Positions 7,986 to 16,178 of a stretch of 64,000 nucleotides of DNA are shown here, one piece after another; the stretch's first letter is position 1; every line of letters starts with the position of its first letter. Position numbers and translations under genes: made by a program. Source of the stretch: Microbispora hainanensis. GTDB taxonomy: Bacteria > Actinomycetota > Actinomycetes > Streptosporangiales > Streptosporangiaceae. The notes beneath the pieces were generated by a model. That model did no database searches and was not told the origin of the DNA. It saw only the letters and a program-made list of their open reading frames with translations. The stretch lies in NCBI RefSeq assembly GCF_036186745.1, contig NZ_CP108086.1, forward strand, positions 3,720,001 through 3,784,000, read 5' to 3'.

Positions 7986-9311
7986 TCAGAGCCGGCCGGC
8001 GGCCTTCAGCGCCAGGTACGCGTCCGCGAGCGCCGGGGCGACGTCCTCGGGCAGGGCGTCCACGACCTCCACGCCGTGGCGGCGCAGCACCGCGGTGATC
8101 CCACGCCGTTCGCCGCGCAGCCGCTCGGCCGCCGCGGCGTCGTAGACGGCCTCCGCGGTGCCGCGCCCGGCCGCCATGCCGGCGACGCGCGGGTCGGCGA
8201 CCGAGGCCACCACGACCATGTGCCGGGACGACAGGCTGGGCAGCACGGGCAGCAGGCCCTCCTCCATGGCGGTGGCGTTCAGGTCGGTCAGCAGCACCAC
8301 CAGGCGGCGCCGCCTGGCCCTGGACAGCACGGCCGCCACCATCCCCGCGGCGTCGGCCTCGACCAGCTCCGCCTCGATCGGCGCCATCGCGTTCACCAGC
8401 GACGACAGCAGCTCCGTGCGCGACACACCGGACACCTGGGCCCGTACGGCACGGTCGTAGGCGAGGAAGTCGACGCGGTCGCCGGCCCGCGCCGCGAGCG
8501 AGGCCAGCAGCAGCGCGGCGTCCATCGACCAGTCCAGGCGAGGCCACCCGGACGGCCCGGAGCCGGGCAGCGGCGCCTCCCCGACCCGGCCCGCCGAGGT
8601 GCGGCCCGTGTCGAGCACGATCAGCACCCGGCGGTCGCGCTCGGGCCGCCAGGTGCGTACGACGACATCGCTGCGCCGGGCGCTCGCCCGCCAGTCGATG
8701 GAGCGGACGTCGTCGCCCACCACGTATTCACGCAGCGAGTCGAACTCGGTGCCCTGGCCGCGCACCAGCGCGGGGTGCCGTCCGTCGAGCTCGCGCAGCC
8801 GGGCCAGCCGCGCCGGCAGATGCCTGCGGCTGAGGAACGGCGGCAGCACCCGGACGGTCCACGGCACGTGGAACGTCCGCTGCCGCGCGGCCAGGCCCAG
8901 CGGCCCGACCGAGCGGACCGTCACGGCCACGGCTTCCCGGTCGCCCCTGCGGGTGGGCGTCAGCGTCGTGACCAGGCGCCGCCGCTCACGGGCCGGCACG
9001 TCGAGCGGCATCCGCCGGGGCTCGGCCCCGGCCGAGGGCTGCCAGGCGTCGCGCAGCACGCCCCGCACGCGCCGCCCACCCGGGTTGTCCACGACCAGAC
9101 CGATGGTCGCCGACTGTCCCAGGCGCACCCTTCGTTCGCCGTCGCGCTGGAAGCGGAGCCCGCGTACGGCGCCCGCGAGCAGCAGGTCGGCCGTCACGAG
9201 CACGGCGAGCACGAGCGCGGCGGCCAGGACGACCAGGCCGGGCTCGGGGGCGAGGAGCACGACGATCGCGGCGAGGGCGGCGAGCAGTCCCGTGCGTCCG
9301 GTCAGCGCCAC
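7986..9311 (-). CDS. DUF58 domain protein (vWA-like), MoxR partner
   Basis: About 441 residues from a GTG at 9311, placed by GTGAGGG upstream and by the MoxR stop seven bases earlier. Two N-terminal membrane segments (about residues 8-45) precede a beta-rich region. The DUF58 core follows, with 'GTEFDSLREYVVGDDVRSIDWRASAR' and a vWA-like section starting 'RVLIVLDTGRTSAG'. DUF58 proteins act with MoxR AAA+ ATPases, probably as chaperone partners at the membrane; the client here is unknown. It is the last gene of the five-gene operon 13458-7986. Confidence 0.9.
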   Translation of the reverse strand: MALTGRTGLLAALAAIVVLLAPEPGLVVLAAALVLAVLVTADLLLAGAVRGLRFQRDGERRVRLGQSATIGLVVDNPGGRRVRGVLRDAWQPSAGAEPRRMPLDVPARERRRLVTTLTPTRRGDREAVAVTVRSVGPLGLAARQRTFHVPWTVRVLPPFLSRRHLPARLARLRELDGRHPALVRGQGTEFDSLREYVVGDDVRSIDWRASARRSDVVVRTWRPERDRRVLIVLDTGRTSAGRVGEAPLPGSGPSGWPRLDWSMDAALLLASLAARAGDRVDFLAYDRAVRAQVSGVSRTELLSSLVNAMAPIEAELVEADAAGMVAAVLSRARRRRLVVLLTDLNATAMEEGLLPVLPSLSSRHMVVVASVADPRVAGMAAGRGTAEAVYDAAAAERLRGERRGITAVLRRHGVEVVDALPEDVAPALADAYLALKAAGRL

Positions 9312-9318
9312 GCGGCCC

Positions 9319-10284
9319 TCACCGGGGCACGGGGACGGCGGCCAGGATGCCCTCCAGGATGCCGTCGGGGGTTGCGCCCTCCAGTTCGGCCTCCGGGCGC
9401 AGCCCCACACGGTGGCGCAGGGCGGGCCGCGCCAGGGCCTTCACGTCGTCGGGCGTCACGTACGACCGGCCCGACAGCCATGCCCACGCCCGCGCGGCGG
9501 CGAGCAGCGCGGTCGCCCCGCGCGGCGAGACGCCGAGCTGGAGCGAGGGCGACTGCCGGGTGGCGCGGGCGACGTCCACGATGTAGCCGAGCACCTCGGG
9601 GCTCGCGTGCACCTGCGCGACCGCCCGGCGCCCTGCCGCGAGGTCGGCGGCGGACGCCACCGCCTTGATCTCCGTCAGGTCGCGCGGGTCGAAGCCGAGC
9701 GCGTGCCGTTCGAGGACGGCGATCTCCTGCTCGCGTGCCGGCAGCGGCACGGTCAGCTTGAGCTGGAACCGGTCGAGCTGCGCCTCGGGGAGCTGGTAGG
9801 TGCCCTCGTACTCGACGGGGTTCTGGGTCGCCACGACGATGAAGGGATCCGGCAGCGCGCGGGCCGCGCCCTCGACGCTGACCTGCCGCTCCTCCATGGC
9901 CTCCAGCAGGGCGGCCTGGGTCTTCGGCGGCGTGCGGTTGATCTCGTCGGCGAGCAGCAGGTTGGTGAATACCGGCCCCTCGCGGAACTCGAACTCGGCC
10001 GTCCTGGCGTCGTAGACCAGCGATCCCGTGACGTCGCCCGGCATCAGGTCGGGGGTGAACTGCACCCGCTTGAAGTCCAGGGCGAGCGTGGCCGACAGCG
10101 TGCGTACGAGCAGGGTCTTGGCCACGCCGGGCACGCCTTCGAGCAGCACGTGACCCCGGCACAGCAGCGCGATGACCAGGCCGGTGACGACGGGGTCCTG
10201 GCCCACGACCGCCTTGGCCACCTCCGCCCGCAGCGCCGCGAGCGCCTCGCGGGCGGCGTCCGCGTCCGATTCAGGTGTGGTCAC
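9319..10284 (-). CDS. MoxR family AAA+ ATPase
   Basis: 321 residues. Walker A is GVPGVAKT at residues 50-57 and Walker B is LLLADEINR near 108. 'VATQNPVEYEGTYQLPEAQLDRF' is the MoxR signature with the sensor and arginine region, and a C-terminal lid follows. The GTG at 10284 overlaps the upstream DUF4350 stop (GTGA), implying translational coupling. MoxR ATPases remodel proteins together with DUF58/vWA partners, here the next gene. The frame extends far upstream in Arg/Ala-rich sequence, which is a shadow of the DUF4350 gene. Confidence 0.95.
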   Translation of the reverse strand: MTTPESDADAAREALAALRAEVAKAVVGQDPVVTGLVIALLCRGHVLLEGVPGVAKTLLVRTLSATLALDFKRVQFTPDLMPGDVTGSLVYDARTAEFEFREGPVFTNLLLADEINRTPPKTQAALLEAMEERQVSVEGAARALPDPFIVVATQNPVEYEGTYQLPEAQLDRFQLKLTVPLPAREQEIAVLERHALGFDPRDLTEIKAVASAADLAAGRRAVAQVHASPEVLGYIVDVARATRQSPSLQLGVSPRGATALLAAARAWAWLSGRSYVTPDDVKALARPALRHRVGLRPEAELEGATPDGILEGILAAVPVPR

Positions 10285-11450
10285 GAGTCTCGTACCTGCC
10301 TTTCGAGTGTGTCCAGGTGAGCGGCGAGGGCCACCAGCGCGGTGTCGTTTCCGGGCGGCGGGCCGCACAGCAGCGTCAGCACCGGCTCGGGGTCGCGGCC
10401 GGTGCGCGCGGCGGCGGCGAGGGCGACCTCCTCCGGGGTCGCGGTGCGGGGCAGCCCGAGGCGGGGGGCGAGCCGGTCGGCCGCGGCGGCCCGCAACGCG
10501 AGGGCCGCCCGGTCCCTGGCCCGGCGGGACCGATAGAGGCGTCCGCGCCCTTCGACGGTCTCCGCGGCCCGCACGACCACGGGCAGGCGCTCGGCCACGA
10601 CGGGCCCGAGCCTGCGTCCGCGCCACAGGGCGGCCAGGGCCACCGCCACGACGAGCTGGAGGACCGCCCACTTCACGCCGCCGGGGATGAGGTCGCCGAG
10701 CGAGCGGGCCTCCCCGCCGGTCCCTCCGCCGCCCGCCTCGTCGGAGTCGTCGGGCGCGGCGAGCCAGACGAGTCTCGGCCGCGCCCCGGCGAGGTTCAGC
10801 GCGAGCGCCGCGTTGCCGTCCTCCGCGAGGCGCAGGTTGGTCATGAACGACGCGTCGCCCAGCACGGTCACGGTGTGCTCTTCCGCGGTGTAGCGGACCA
10901 GGGCGTGCCCGTCGCCGGCGGGGTAGCAGCCGGTGGACCCGCGCGGCCCGGTGAAGGACATGCCACCGGTGTAGGCGTCTCCGGCCCGCACCGCCTCCGG
11001 CAGCGTGCACTCCGGGGCCCGCGACCGGGCGCGTACGGGGCCCTCTCTCTGTACGCCGGGGGCGAGCACGTCGAGGTACGGCACGGAGCCGACGACGAGC
11101 CGGTCGCCGAAAGCCGCGGCGAGGCGGCCGGCGTCGCCGCGGTCCAGGAAGCTCGCCTCGGTGACGAGCAGCAGGGCGGACGGCCCGGCGGCGGACACGG
11201 CCGCGCCGGGGGTCTCCACCCGGACCACCTCGACCCCGTGCGTCTGGAGCAGCCGGGCGAGCGCGGCGCTGCCGTCCAGCGAGGTGTCGGAGGGATCGAG
11301 GGTGCGGCCGCCGGACTGCGTCCCGGTGAGCAGCAGCGGTAGCACCGCCGTGATCAGCACGAGCAGCACCAGCGCCGCGGCCCAGGCCGCCTGCCGCACA
11401 CGTCCCGGCGTCCTGGCGGTCCCGGCGCTCCCGGCGATCCCGGCGGTCAT
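10281..11450 (-). CDS. DUF4350 domain membrane protein
   Basis: 389 residues. One N-terminal membrane segment (about 23-42) is followed by an extracytoplasmic domain with 'SLDGSAALARLLQTHGVEVVRV' and 'VLGDASFMTNLRLAEDGNAALALNL', typical of DUF4350. A second membrane segment lies near 260-280 (WAVLQLVVAVALAALW), followed by a cytoplasmic helical tail. Start and stop both overlap neighbours by four bases (ATGA, GTGA), so it is tightly co-translated with DUF4129 and MoxR. Its function is not known beyond this conserved association. Confidence 0.87.
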   Translation of the reverse strand: MTAGIAGSAGTARTPGRVRQAAWAAALVLLVLITAVLPLLLTGTQSGGRTLDPSDTSLDGSAALARLLQTHGVEVVRVETPGAAVSAAGPSALLLVTEASFLDRGDAGRLAAAFGDRLVVGSVPYLDVLAPGVQREGPVRARSRAPECTLPEAVRAGDAYTGGMSFTGPRGSTGCYPAGDGHALVRYTAEEHTVTVLGDASFMTNLRLAEDGNAALALNLAGARPRLVWLAAPDDSDEAGGGGTGGEARSLGDLIPGGVKWAVLQLVVAVALAALWRGRRLGPVVAERLPVVVRAAETVEGRGRLYRSRRARDRAALALRAAAADRLAPRLGLPRTATPEEVALAAAARTGRDPEPVLTLLCGPPPGNDTALVALAAHLDTLERQVRDS

Positions 11451-12085
11451 GCGTCCACGCTCGCCCGGGCCGACCGCAGGCGCTCGTCCAGGGCGGTGAG
11501 CGAGAGGTAGCCCTCCCGGGTGCCGCCCAGCCCGCCGTAGGTCACGTCGTCGAACAATCGTGCCGCCGCGCGCAGGTCCGCCGCGTGGGGCGGCAGCGCC
11601 TGCCCGGCGACCTCGGCCAGCTCGACGGCGGTGCGGCCCGGCATCGGGCCGACGATCGCGCGTTCCTCCAGTTCGCGGGCGATGGCGCGCAGCCGCTCCT
11701 GGATGGCCCCGGCCCAGCTCCCTTCGGCCGCCAGGCGCTCGGCCTCGGCGCGATGCTCGGCGGCCGTCCGCTCACGCTGCCCGAACACCGCGCCGCTCTC
11801 CGTACGCGGGTCGCGCGAAAAGCGGCGCAGGGCCCACAGGAGCAGCACGGCCAGGACGGCGAGGACGACGGCGATCACGACGAGCGACGTCACGCCGCCC
11901 ACGCCCGTGCCGCCGCCGCTCATGAGGTCGCCGAGGAACTGGGAGATCTCCCGTTGCAGCCGGTCGAAAAGCGGCTCGTGCTGGTAGCCCGCACCGGACA
12001 GCTCGCGCGCGGCCTCCCGGGCGGCCTGCTCGCGGCCGATGTCGATCGGCGAGGCGAGCAGCGCCGCCGCCCGCACGGCCGTCAC
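11447..12085 (-). CDS. DUF4129 domain membrane protein
   Basis: 212 residues. The N-terminal part 'SPIDIGREQAAREAARELSG' is followed by one membrane span (about 66-86). The cytoplasmic DUF4129 domain contains 'RAIARELEERAIVGPMPGRT' and 'ELAEVAGQALPPHAADLRAAARLFDDVTYGG'. The GTG at 12085 overlaps the upstream stop (GTGA). In related operons DUF4129 proteins sometimes carry a transglutaminase domain; here only the short DUF4129 form is present. It belongs to the MoxR operon. Confidence 0.87.
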   Translation of the reverse strand: MTAVRAAALLASPIDIGREQAAREAARELSGAGYQHEPLFDRLQREISQFLGDLMSGGGTGVGGVTSLVVIAVVLAVLAVLLLWALRRFSRDPRTESGAVFGQRERTAAEHRAEAERLAAEGSWAGAIQERLRAIARELEERAIVGPMPGRTAVELAEVAGQALPPHAADLRAAARLFDDVTYGGLGGTREGYLSLTALDERLRSARASVDA

Positions 12086-13458
12086 GCCTGCGGGCCGTAT
12101 GGCCCGTACGGCCCGGACTGCCCGTATGGCGGAGCCCCGTGATAGGGCCCGGAGCCCGGCGCGGTCCCGGCGGCGTAACTCGGGTGCCACAGGTCGTCGA
12201 CCCCGGCGTGGACCCAGCCCTGCGACTGGTTCTGCGCCGCCGCCGTCTGCAGCACGAGGTCGAACGCCTCGGCCCGCATCCGCCGGTCGGCGTACAGCAG
12301 CCCTGCCACACCCGCCTGGAAGGGATAGGTGATCATGGAGGCGACGACCTGGCCGACCGCCAGGAGGAGCGCCGCGATCACGGTGCCGCCCGCGCTGTCG
12401 CCGTTCAGCATCCCGATGAGCGAGCCGCCGAGCGTGAACGGGATCGCCAGCACGCCGCTGATGATGGCCGCGAGTATGGCGGTGAGCAGCAGGATGCCGA
12501 GCACCCGCCAGCTGTCGCCCTTGACCAGCCGCCACGACCGGCTCATGGCGTCGGTGACCCCGCGGCCCTCCAGCACGACGGCGGGGGCCGCCAGCGACAG
12601 ACGCGTGTAGAAGAACAGGAGATAAGGGATGTAGGCCAGGATGAACAGCAGGCCGAGGAGGACCCCGATTCCGGCGGCGCCGCTCCCCATGCCGTCGAAC
12701 GCGTCGGCCGCCGCGAGGCCGACGAGCACCGCGACGACCGCCAGCAGCGGCAGCAGGAGGATGAGCCCCTGCAGCAGCACCAGCCCGAACAACGCGGGCA
12801 CCCGAGCCCGCGCCAGCCGCCACGCCTCGCCCACCGTGATGCGCCCGCCGAACACCGCGCGGCCGAGCACCCGGGTGAGGACGCCCGTGAGGATGGTGGT
12901 GCCCACGAACGTCATCACATAGGTGAGGATCGAGCCGATGTACTGCGCGGCCAGCCCGGCGACCGGCACGTCCATGCCGTCGGCGTACGGGTCGGCCATG
13001 AAATCGCTCAGCGAGCCGAAGGAGATGGCCTGCCCGATCGCGGCAGGGATTCCGGTCACCGCCGCCACGATCGCCGACAGGCCCAGCGTGGCCTTGGGGT
13101 TCGACCGGATCAGCTTGATCGTGCCGTCGAGGATGTCGCCGAGCGTCAACGGGCGCAGCGGGATGATGCCCGGCCGCGGCGCGTCCGGCGCCCGGTATCC
13201 GTACCCGTACTGCCCTGCGTACGGCGCGGACGGCGCAGGGGGATTGGGTGCGGAGGGATAGGGCGCAGCGGGATCGGGCGCAGCGGGATCGGGCGCAGCG
13301 GGATCGGGCGCAGAAGGATATGGTGCGCCTTGCGGCGTGCCGGCGCCGGGAGAGGCCCAGGAAGGCCCGGACGCTCCGGCGGCCCCGCCGTACGGGGGAG
13401 GTTGCTCGGCCGCCCAGCCGGAGGGCAGCTCGGGGGTGGAGCCGGGGCCGTCTGTCAT
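12082..13458 (-). CDS. Membrane protein with glycerophosphodiesterase-type membrane domain
   Basis: About 458 residues. A cytoplasmic Pro/Ala/Ser-rich N-terminus (about 100 residues) includes three exact DPAAP pentapeptide repeats. 'PGIIPLRPLTLGDILDGTIKLIRSNPK' marks the membrane domain shared with glycerophosphoryl diester phosphodiesterases, and at least six hydrophobic spans follow. The C-terminal tail is rich in GPYGPYG. No phosphodiesterase catalytic domain is present. The ATG at 13458 is preceded by AGGAT. It is the first gene of the MoxR operon and diverges from mtrA. Confidence 0.85.
   Translation of the reverse strand: MTDGPGSTPELPSGWAAEQPPPYGGAAGASGPSWASPGAGTPQGAPYPSAPDPAAPDPAAPDPAAPYPSAPNPPAPSAPYAGQYGYGYRAPDAPRPGIIPLRPLTLGDILDGTIKLIRSNPKATLGLSAIVAAVTGIPAAIGQAISFGSLSDFMADPYADGMDVPVAGLAAQYIGSILTYVMTFVGTTILTGVLTRVLGRAVFGGRITVGEAWRLARARVPALFGLVLLQGLILLLPLLAVVAVLVGLAAADAFDGMGSGAAGIGVLLGLLFILAYIPYLLFFYTRLSLAAPAVVLEGRGVTDAMSRSWRLVKGDSWRVLGILLLTAILAAIISGVLAIPFTLGGSLIGMLNGDSAGGTVIAALLLAVGQVVASMITYPFQAGVAGLLYADRRMRAEAFDLVLQTAAAQNQSQGWVHAGVDDLWHPSYAAGTAPGSGPYHGAPPYGQSGPYGPYGPQA
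13261..13320. repeat. 15-bp tandem repeat, in frame, encoding DPAAP
   Basis: Three exact copies of 'gggcgcagcgggatc' plus one degenerate copy. They encode the DPAAP pentapeptides of the minus-strand membrane protein. This is likely a replication-slippage product in a disordered tail. Confidence 0.9.
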
Positions 13459-13741
13459 GTCCCAATCCTGGCATGATGTACGCGCGCGCCGCAGCGGTCG
13501 TACGGGAGGGCTGTGGGGGATGGCCGAAACGGGGGGTGCGGGCGCACACTTGGAACGTGACCGCACCACGGGATTCCCGCCGGTGTGACCGCATCTGGTC
13601 AGATCATCGCGCGCTTGGTCCGCTGCGCCTAAACTCCATCCACTGTCGTGGTCGTGTAACACCAAAGCGGTGGCCACGGTAGCCTGCGGGGGAAACTGTG
13701 ACAAACGCCCAAATCTCCCATACGCGTACGAATGAGGGGCC

Positions 13742-14419
13742 ATGAAAGGACGCGTGCTGGTCGTCGACGACGACGCCGCTCTCGCCGAGATGCTCGGCAT
13801 CGTCTTGCGCGGGGAGGGCTTTGAGCCGTCGTTCGTGTCCGATGGCGACAAGGCGCTCGACGCCTTCAGGGACACCCGGCCGGACCTCGTCCTGCTCGAC
13901 CTGATGCTTCCCGGTGCCGACGGCATCGACGTCTGCCGCCGCATCCGCGCCGAGTCCGGCGTTCCGATCGTGATGCTGACGGCCAAGAGCGACACCATCG
14001 ACGTGGTGCTCGGGCTGGAGTCCGGCGCGGACGACTACATCGTCAAGCCGTTCAAGCCGAAGGAGCTCGTGGCCCGCGTGCGCGCCCGCCTGCGCCGCAC
14101 CGACGAGCCCACGCCCGAGATCCTGCAGATCGGCGACATCACGATCGACGTGGCCGGTCACTCGGTCAAGCGCGCCGAGGAGACCATCAACCTCACGCCG
14201 CTGGAGTTCGACCTGCTGGTCGCGCTGGCCCGCAAGCCCCGTCAGGTCTTCACCCGCGAGGTGCTGCTGGAGCAGGTCTGGGGCTACCGGCACGCCGCCG
14301 ATACTCGTCTGGTGAACGTGCACGTCCAGCGCCTGCGCGCGAAGATCGAGAAGGACCCGGAGCACCCCGAGATCGTCGTCACGGTCCGGGGTGTGGGCTA
14401 CAAGGCCGGCCCGGCGTAA
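13742..14419 (+). CDS. mtrA: Two-component response regulator MtrA (OmpR family)
   Basis: 225 residues. The receiver domain has acidic pair DDD at 9-11, phospho-acceptor Asp53 in LLDLMLPG, and Lys in IVKPFKPKE. The C-terminal winged helix carries 'LTPLEFDLLVALARKPRQVFTREVLLEQVWGY' and 'RLVNVHVQRLRAKIEKDPE'. The order with mtrB and lpqB identifies it as MtrA, the essential or near-essential regulator of cell division and wall genes in actinobacteria. GAGGGG precedes the ATG. The 283-bp region upstream is shared with the divergent MoxR operon. Confidence 0.97.
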   Translation: MKGRVLVVDDDAALAEMLGIVLRGEGFEPSFVSDGDKALDAFRDTRPDLVLLDLMLPGADGIDVCRRIRAESGVPIVMLTAKSDTIDVVLGLESGADDYIVKPFKPKELVARVRARLRRTDEPTPEILQIGDITIDVAGHSVKRAEETINLTPLEFDLLVALARKPRQVFTREVLLEQVWGYRHAADTRLVNVHVQRLRAKIEKDPEHPEIVVTVRGVGYKAGPA

Positions 14420-14435
14420 GCTGCACGTCAGCGTC

Positions 14436-16178
14436 ATGCCGGTCCCTGCGAGGAAACGCCGTCGCCGGACCCCGGGCCAGATCGCCCGCGGGGTCCGCAG
14501 ACGCGCGCGCCGCCTCGCGGGCAGGCTGCGGCACGTCTGGCGGCGTTCGCTCCAGCTCCGCGTCGTCACCAGCACGCTCGTGCTGTCGATGGCCGTGGTG
14601 GTCGTCCTCGGCGTCTTCCTGATGCAGTCGATCGTCGCCTCGGTGCTGACCAGCACCGAGGTGTCCGCGGTCGAGGAGTCGCGGGCGAACATCGCGACCG
14701 CGAGCGGCTACCTCACCCAGCCCGCGGACTCGACCGACATCACGCAGGACGCCACCGACCAGGGGCAGACGCTGAACCCCGTCGACGCGGCGGCCAAGGC
14801 GCTGACCGACCGCTCCGGAGGCCGCTACGACGTCGTCATCTTCAACGACGCGTCGGTCGGCGAGGGCCGGGCGTCCGGGCAGATCGACTGGACGAGCATC
14901 CCGGCCTCCATGCGGGTGAAGGTCCAGAACAGCGACGAGCAGACGCTCCTGGCCCAGACCGTGAAGATCCGGTACATCGGCGCGAAGCAGCCCGAGAGCG
15001 CCTGGTTGGTGGGCGGCCGGGTGAACGGGACCTATGAGATCTACCACGTCTTCCCGCTCGGCGACGAGGAGAAGACGCTGCTCACGGTGCAGCAGATGGT
15101 CTTCGGCGCGGGAGCCGCGCTCGTGCTGCTGCTGGCCGGCGTCGCCTCGCTGGTCACCCGCCAGGTGGTCACCCCCGTACGGCTCGCGCGCCAGGCGGCG
15201 GAACGGCTCGCCGCAGGCCGGCTGGAGGAGCGGCTCAAGGTGCGCGGGGAGGACGACCTCGCCCGGCTGGCGACCTCGTTCAACGAGATGGCGTCCAACC
15301 TCGCCGTGAAGATCCACCAGCTGGAGGAGCTCTCCCAGGTGCAGCGGCAGTTCGTCTCCGACGTCTCCCACGAGCTGCGCACGCCGCTGACGACGGTCCG
15401 CATGGCCGCCGACCTGCTCTACGAAGGGCGCGAGGACTTCGACCCCGCCTCCGCGCGGGCCGCCGAGCTCATGCAGAACCAGCTCGAACGCTTCGAGTCG
15501 ATGCTCGCCGACCTGCTGGAGATCAGCCGCTACGACGCCGGGGCGGCCACCCTCGACCTCGACCCCGTCGACATGCGCGACGTGGTCCTGCGCGCCGTGG
15601 GCGACTCCGAGGCGCTCGCCGAGCGGCAGGCCACCCGCTTCGAGCTGCGCCTGCCCAACGAGCCGTGCATGGCCGAGGTGGACAGCCGCAGGGTCGAGCG
15701 CATCCTGCGCAACCTGCTCTTCAACGCCATCGAGCACGGCGAGGGCAAGGACATCGTCGTCACGCTCGGCGCCGACCGCGACGCGGTGGCCGTGGCCGTA
15801 CGCGACCACGGGGTCGGCCTCAAGCCGGGCGAGGAGACGATGGTGTTCGACCGCTTCTGGCGGGCCGACCCCTCGCGCGCCCGGACCATCGGCGGCACCG
15901 GCCTCGGCCTGGCGATCTCGCGGGAGGACGCCATGCTGCACGGCGGCTGGCTCCAGGCGTGGGGCGCGCCGGGGGAGGGCAGCCAGTTCCGCCTGTCGCT
16001 GCCGCGCGTGGCGGGAACCCCGCTGCGCGGCTCGCCGCTGCCGCTCGTGCCCCCGGAGGTCGAGATGCGGCGCACGTGGCGCGGTCACGCCACGCCGGTC
16101 CTGACCCCCGCGCCCGCGGAGACGGCGCCGAGGGTGCGGGAGAACGTGGACGCGGGGGCATTCGATGCGGCGGACTGA
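14436..16178 (+). CDS. mtrB: Sensor histidine kinase MtrB
   Basis: About 580 residues from the ATG at 14436; a GTG at 14391, inside mtrA, would add 15. A basic cytoplasmic N-terminus leads to a membrane span (about 41-65), an extracytoplasmic sensor of about 155 residues, a second span (about 221-243), HAMP, and an H-box 'FVSDVSHELRTPL' with His about 312. The N-box (RNLLFNAIEHGEG), G-boxes and FDRFWRADPSRA follow. It phosphorylates MtrA. In known systems LpqB, encoded next, interacts with the MtrB extracytoplasmic domain. The mtrA stop lies 17 bases before the ATG and the 3' end overlaps lpqB by 14 bases. Confidence 0.96.
   Translation: MPVPARKRRRRTPGQIARGVRRRARRLAGRLRHVWRRSLQLRVVTSTLVLSMAVVVVLGVFLMQSIVASVLTSTEVSAVEESRANIATASGYLTQPADSTDITQDATDQGQTLNPVDAAAKALTDRSGGRYDVVIFNDASVGEGRASGQIDWTSIPASMRVKVQNSDEQTLLAQTVKIRYIGAKQPESAWLVGGRVNGTYEIYHVFPLGDEEKTLLTVQQMVFGAGAALVLLLAGVASLVTRQVVTPVRLARQAAERLAAGRLEERLKVRGEDDLARLATSFNEMASNLAVKIHQLEELSQVQRQFVSDVSHELRTPLTTVRMAADLLYEGREDFDPASARAAELMQNQLERFESMLADLLEISRYDAGAATLDLDPVDMRDVVLRAVGDSEALAERQATRFELRLPNEPCMAEVDSRRVERILRNLLFNAIEHGEGKDIVVTLGADRDAVAVAVRDHGVGLKPGEETMVFDRFWRADPSRARTIGGTGLGLAISREDAMLHGGWLQAWGAPGEGSQFRLSLPRVAGTPLRGSPLPLVPPEVEMRRTWRGHATPVLTPAPAETAPRVRENVDAGAFDAAD

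Noticed and set aside
13261-13320. Regular 15-bp repeats as a CRISPR-like array
   Set aside because: There are no spacers; the units are contiguous, in frame, and encode DPAAP in a membrane protein tail.
13459-13741. MtrA-binding boxes in the mtrA upstream region
   Set aside because: A GTAAC-like string exists near 13650 but no convincing paired motif, so I do not claim autoregulation.
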